Source of the DNA: Agelas oroides
Taxonomy: Eukaryota; Porifera; Demospongiae; Agelasida; Agelasidae
Assembly (NCBI GenBank): GCA_949130485.1
Contig: OX422198.1
Coordinates: forward strand, 4,961,262 to 5,025,261
DNA: 64,000 nucleotides
Reading direction: 5' to 3'
Shown here: positions 54,801 to 60,800 of the stretch, piece after piece
Layout: each line of letters opens with the position of its first letter
How positions within the stretch are numbered: position 1 is the first letter of the stretch
The notes under the pieces: generated by a model
Told to the model about the DNA's origin: nothing
The model's database searches: none
Seen by the model: the letters and a program-made list of their open reading frames with translations, nothing else
Translations under genes and position numbers: made by a program

Positions 54801-57800
54801 GACTACACGCTCAACACTTGGTGTGTAAGACAGTCGCCTCCCGCTAGCTAGATACGTGTGGTAAGTTACCTGGTACCTTGGCTCTTTTCGCTGTTCTGGG
54901 CCCGGTGCGCCTACGCACAATTAAACCCTTTCTACCATCCTTTCTATCCTGACGTCACTCACGTGAGAAAAGATACCAGGCCCTCTCCCGCTTTACCGTA
55001 CTAATAAGCGACGGAAAGCTGGGCGGGGGCTGGGAACGAGGCTAGTTTCTTGTTAGGTGCTTGAGTTACAGTTGTATGAATTGTCCCTGGTGGTGAGGAA
55101 TTGTCACGGTGGCTAGCCAACTGGGGTCTAGACACTGTTTATACTAAGGCACTGTTTTACTAAGACACTGTTGTTACCATAGCAACAGATCATGGGTTCG
55201 TCTAATGCTACACATCAAGAAATCTATATGTGTATTATATTCAGGCAAGATAATTGATAATCTCACAAAAATCACATGGATTTTCCCACGAATGATGTCA
55301 TTAAATATTGCAAACAGTATAATGTGTGCATGCGTTTGTGCACTTTGGCTATGTTTGAGAGGCTAGAATGCTATGAGATGGCAGTATGGTAATATCTCAA
55401 GAAAGCAAACTCCCAATCCCAAGACACTGGACTTGGGTAAGAAGTCACAGCAGAGGTAAACAAGGTGAAAGTTTATGAGTGGTAAAACAAGACAAATAGA
55501 GTTAACAAACTGTTTTTTGGCTGTACAATTTACATCACTAAAATACTTAACCACAATTGTCAAGCATATCACAAGCAATTCTACAGGATTTACTAGCTCA
55601 TTCTCTGTATCTTAGGATCTCTCATGTGGGTACTTACATATGCATCTTCATATGGTAAATTGCAGGGACTATTCAGGGAAAGCTGTTGGCAAATTCACAC
55701 AGTGATATTGAAGAATAATGTACTTACCTGAGGCCATGCGGTTTCTCAGACCCGCCCACATCTAGTTTTCTAGTTTTTGTTCACTGTTAATTTTTTTCAG
55801 GGGTAATATTTACGTACTTCTCTCCAGTTACAAGCATACGATCGACATGAAATAAGACGCAAAAGCCTCTCAACATACTATCTGCGGAGAAAAATAGGCA
55901 CTATGCGCTGGTGGGGGGATTTTGATCGCCGACTGTTCGAGCTAGTGTATCCACTTTGTTCACCGTGCTTCATGCCCGATGATGTCATACTGATGTCTGT
56001 CGTCTGCCCCGTAGCACTAGCTATAGCGTAGGGAGGTAGTGAGGCATGACATTGGTAGGTGCATTAGCACGGTACACATTAGACGGTGCAGTGCACCCAC
56101 TCGTCAGCAGTAGCTCGTAGCCAAATGGTTAGGGCTTAGTGTTACAGTTAGGGTTAGGGTTAGGGTTAAGGCTAGGGCTAGGGACCTCTTTTTATGTTCA
56201 AACCTTTGTCTTGCTCTCCTGGCCTGTGCTGATTTGTCGGTGTCAGACATCAGTATGACATAATCGGACATGAAGTGCGGTGAAGAAAGTGGATTCAACT
56301 CTACAGGCATTGGACGAGGATTGTGAGTGACAGTATGAGATGTTATGCCAGGAAACCGCACATACGGCATGTACCTCGTTCGTATAGCAAATAACTAGCA
56401 CAGTTTATTGAAGAACAGCCAAATGATACAACAATTGCTGCTCATGCCGTTAAATAATATTCATTGCAGAAAAATAGCCACTCGCCTGCATAGTTGAGAA
56501 TCCCAAGATTGTCTGAGAAATTAGAAATTTTATTACCTTGGTCTTAGATGAGCGCTTGTAAACTTGGGCAGGAAATTCTATACTGTCCCCCCTGCACTTG
56601 TCCTCACCGCAACCACCATCATACATAAATATAATACAATAGCTATTGCATAGTCATGCAAGGTTAAAAACTTACTTCAATGTTTTCAAGTTTTTCATCA
56701 CTCTTGGATCAGCCAGTGCAGCAGCTCCCTCATCCCCAATTCCAGTCCACTGGTATTTATGCCATTCGAGACTAGATAAGGAATATATCAGGAAGTAAAA
56801 CAAAGCATAATATTGCAGTACTGCAAAATGTTTTCTTTGTAAATGCCACATATGGCACTGTGTAACTACTTTCCGATGGTCCAGGGAAGGAGATCTACAC
56901 TTGCTACGCAGGCACTGACATCATAACTGCAGTCAACTCTAAAGTGAGCTAGGTCTGAGTTGATGTGGGCATAGCCTGGGTCGTAGTAGGTGCATGCTAA
57001 GACTAGCATGCCAACTGTTCTGATATGTGTGGTATCCTTGCACCCCTAAACAAACAGGCCAGACAATTCTCAATGCTGTGAGAGGCTTATCTGGTGGTGA
57101 ATGTGTCATCGCTGCACTCCATGCATCTATGAAACACACAAAAAGCTGTTTCGCTGAAGCTATGAAAATGTAAAAATTTGCTGCCATATAGTAGCTAGTC
57201 CTACAGAGAAGGTGGTCTGACCCTACAGTACCTACAGTTATGTTCAGAACATCATACAACTCACTTCAGTTCTTCCAATGACTTGTTTTGTTCCAGTGCT
57301 CTAGCCAACCCTATAGCTCCAGTGTCAGTCAGATCATTGTCTCTGAGGCTGCAGTGGAGTATAATCAGACATGAACACACTTGAGTTAGATTCACATTAA
57401 AAATCCCATGTTTCTGTTGCTATGGCAACGACAACTCCTCGCCACCAGAAAAGCCACTGATACTGGTATGGGCTCCAATTGGAAAAGATACAATCACAAC
57501 AGAGTTATACATAAGACTATAACTAAAACCTGCTACAATATTCAAGTACACACACAAAACATCCAAGTAAGGTGGCTCGACATTGTTGTTTCCATAGCAA
57601 CAGATGGTGGGTTTACAAGGAATACAGAAAGTTCGATTTTTCTGATAACTCCTAATCACTAATGGTACTGGAATAGCTTTAATTAATCAATTTTGTTCAT
57701 TATTTACAGATGTCCATACCGTGAGAAGAGTGACAGAAGGCCATGTGCATGTACTTCACATTTTAGGTCTGTACAGGGCCAAGATAGATGGTTACTTACT

Positions 57801-60800
57801 TCAGTGTTTTCGAGCTCTGGTTCACTCTCAGAGCATCAGCCAGTTCAGCGGCTCCAGAATCTCCAACTGTATTGGATTCAAGACTGTGGAAGAGAGGACT
57901 CCAGAATTAGGGCAGGGGTTCATTTAGAAAACTTGTCAAGAGGGGGCAAAAGTTAAAAAGTTTGGGGGGCTTCACTAGTCTTGTTCCCACACCTCACACA
58001 GTGTTCACAAGTTCCAAGGGGGGGGCAAGATTCTGGCAAAGGGGGGTGAATGTCCACCCCTAAATGAAGCCTTGGCACTGGGGTATTGGACAGTGAATCA
58101 CTAAAAGTCAGTGGAGTAGGAGGGAGTACATATGCATAGGAGAAACCTATCACAGCCAATGGGATGTAAGTATGCATTCTTTAATCCTCACATTTCCTGA
58201 TAGCAACTCACTTCAGTTCTTCCAATGTGTCATTTCCAATTGAAGCCCATACCAGTATCATTGTCTCCTCTGGTGGTGAGGACTTGTCATTGCCATATGG
58301 CAACAGAAACATGGAATTTGTTTAATGTGGAATTGTGAATCTAACTCAAGTGATGACAACTCCGCACCACCAGAGGATACAATGATACTGGTATGGGCTT
58401 CAATTAGAAATGACACATTTCATGCAACCATATAGACATGAGATATAGTATAACTAAAACTTGTTACAATACTCAACAAAACGTCCAACTAAAGTGACTC
58501 CCCATTGTTGTTGCCATAGCAACAGATCATGTGTTCACCAGCAATATAGAAAGTCCATGTTTCTGTTGCTACTGACAACTTCTGACCACCAATGGTGCTG
58601 GTATATGGCTTCAATTAATCCATTTTTGTTATTTGCAGGTGTCCATTCTGTGAGGAATGTGACAGTAGCTACTAGCACCAGTCTCCCTAGTCCAAGGAGA
58701 TCATACAGGGGCCATTGTCACCCAGGCCAACCGTATCATGTGCATACACTTTGCAGTTTAGGTCTGTATAAGGCCAATTAATGATTGTTGCTTACTTCAG
58801 TGTTTTCAAGTTCCGGTTCACTCTCAGAGCATCAGCCAGTGCAGAGGCTCCAGAATCTCTAACTCTATTGAATTCAAGACTGTGGAAGAGAGTACTCGGG
58901 AATTAGTGCAAGTAGTGTAAAATGTTAATCAGACAGGGAGTCACTAAGAATCAGTAGAGTAGGAGGGAGTATGCATGTGAGAAACCTACCACAGTCAAGG
59001 GTGTATAAGGCCGGCTTCAATTAGTATTTCATGTGACCATTTAGAGTATAGCTAACTCATTTCTAGTAATTTGATTGGTCACTGAGAGGTATCTGGCAAA
59101 GAGGGGCGAATGCCCACCCCTAAATGAAGCCCTGGTACCAGGTAATCAGACAGTGAGTCACTAAGAATCAGTAGAGTAGGAGGGAGTATGCATGGGAGAA
59201 ACCTACCACAGCCAATGGTATGTAAGTACGTATTCTTTAATCCTCACAATTCCTGATAACATGACACTCAGTCTACAACTCACTTCAGTTCTTCCAGTGA
59301 CTTGTTATGTTTCAGTGCTCTGGCCAGAGCTATAGCTCCAGTGTCAGTCAGACCACTGTCCCTGAGGCTGCAGTGGAGTATAATCAGACATGAACACACT
59401 TGAGTTAGATCCACAATATACAAATTCCATGTTTTTGTCACCATGGCAATGACAACTCCTCATGCACCAGCAGGGACAATTCATGCAACTGTCCTTGTAC
59501 ATCATATTTCACATAACCACAAGTAACCTCTCAGATGCATACTAAGAGGTTACTTGTTATGTGTTTGATGTACAATGTTTGAGTTACAGTCGTATCAATT
59601 GTCCCTGGTGGTGAGGAGTTGTCACGGTGGCTAGCCAACTGGGCTCTAGACACTGTTTATACTAAGGCACTGTTGTTACTAAGACACTGTTGTTACCATA
59701 GCAACAGATCATGGGTTCCTCTAATGCTACACATCAAGAAATCTATATGTGTATTATATTCAGCCAAGATAATCTCACAAAAATCACATGGATTTATGCG
59801 CTTGTACACTTTGGCTATGTTTGAGAGGCTAGAATGCTATGAGATGGCTTCTCATCATCCAGCTTTTGATGCACGCTCGGAGCGATCAAAGACTGGACAG
59901 TGGTACATATACTGGAAGCAATCAAAGACTGGACAGCGGTACATATACTGGAAGCAATCAAAGACTGGACAGTGGTACATATACAGGAAGCAATCAAAGA
60001 CTGGACCATGGTACATATACTGGAAGCAATCAAAGACTGGACAGTGGTACATATACTGGAAGCCATCAAAGACTGGACCGTGGTACATACACTGGAAGCA
60101 ATCAAAGACTGGACAGTGGTACATATACTGGAAGCAATCAAAGACTGGACAGTGGTACATATACTGGAAGCAATCAAAGACTGGACAGCGGTACATATAC
60201 TGGAAGCAATCGAAACTGGTGTATGTTTGAGAGGCTAGAATGCTATGAGATGGCAGTACAGTAATATCTCAAGAAAGCCAACTCCCAATCCCAAAAGACA
60301 CTGGACTTGGGTAAGAAGTCACAGCAGAGGTAAACAAGGAGAAAGTTTATGAGTGGTAAAACAAGACAAATAGAGTTAACAAACTGTTTTTTGGCTGTAC
60401 AATTTACATCACTAAAATACTTAACCACAATTGTCAAGCATATCACAAGCAATTCTACAGGATTTACTAGCTCATTCTCTGTATCTTAAGTCCTCTCATG
60501 TGGGCACCTACGTATCTATCTTCATATGGTAAATTGCAGGGACTATTCAGGGAAAGCTGTTGGCAAATTCACACAGTGATATTGAAGAATAATGCACTTA
60601 CCTTAGGCCATGCGGTTTCTCAGACCCGCCCGCATCTAGTTTTCTAGTTTTCATTCACAGTTAATTTTTTTTAGAGGTAATATTTACGTCCTTTTCTCCA
60701 GTTACAAGCATACGATCAACACGAAATAAGACGCAAAACCCTCTCAACATTCTATCTGCGGAGAAAAATAGGCACTATGCGCTGGTGGGGGGATTTTGAT

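Noticed and set aside
28744-57659. Recurrent minus-strand ORFs such as MATETWNLFNVEL and FSYSLMSIWLNEMCHFQLKP
   Set aside because: Read-through of LRR introns between the acceptor of one exon and the donor of the next; not flanked by splice signals.
28169-58781. Recurrent plus-strand ORFs with CPFCEECD-like or STSLPSPRRSYRG sequence
   Set aside because: They fall in the conserved introns of the minus-strand LRR units, contain stops in most copies and carry no codon-level conservation; repetition is explained by unit duplication.
59619-60264. 203-codon and other ORFs over the 36-bp repeat
   Set aside because: Same artefact of a minisatellite with a period divisible by three.
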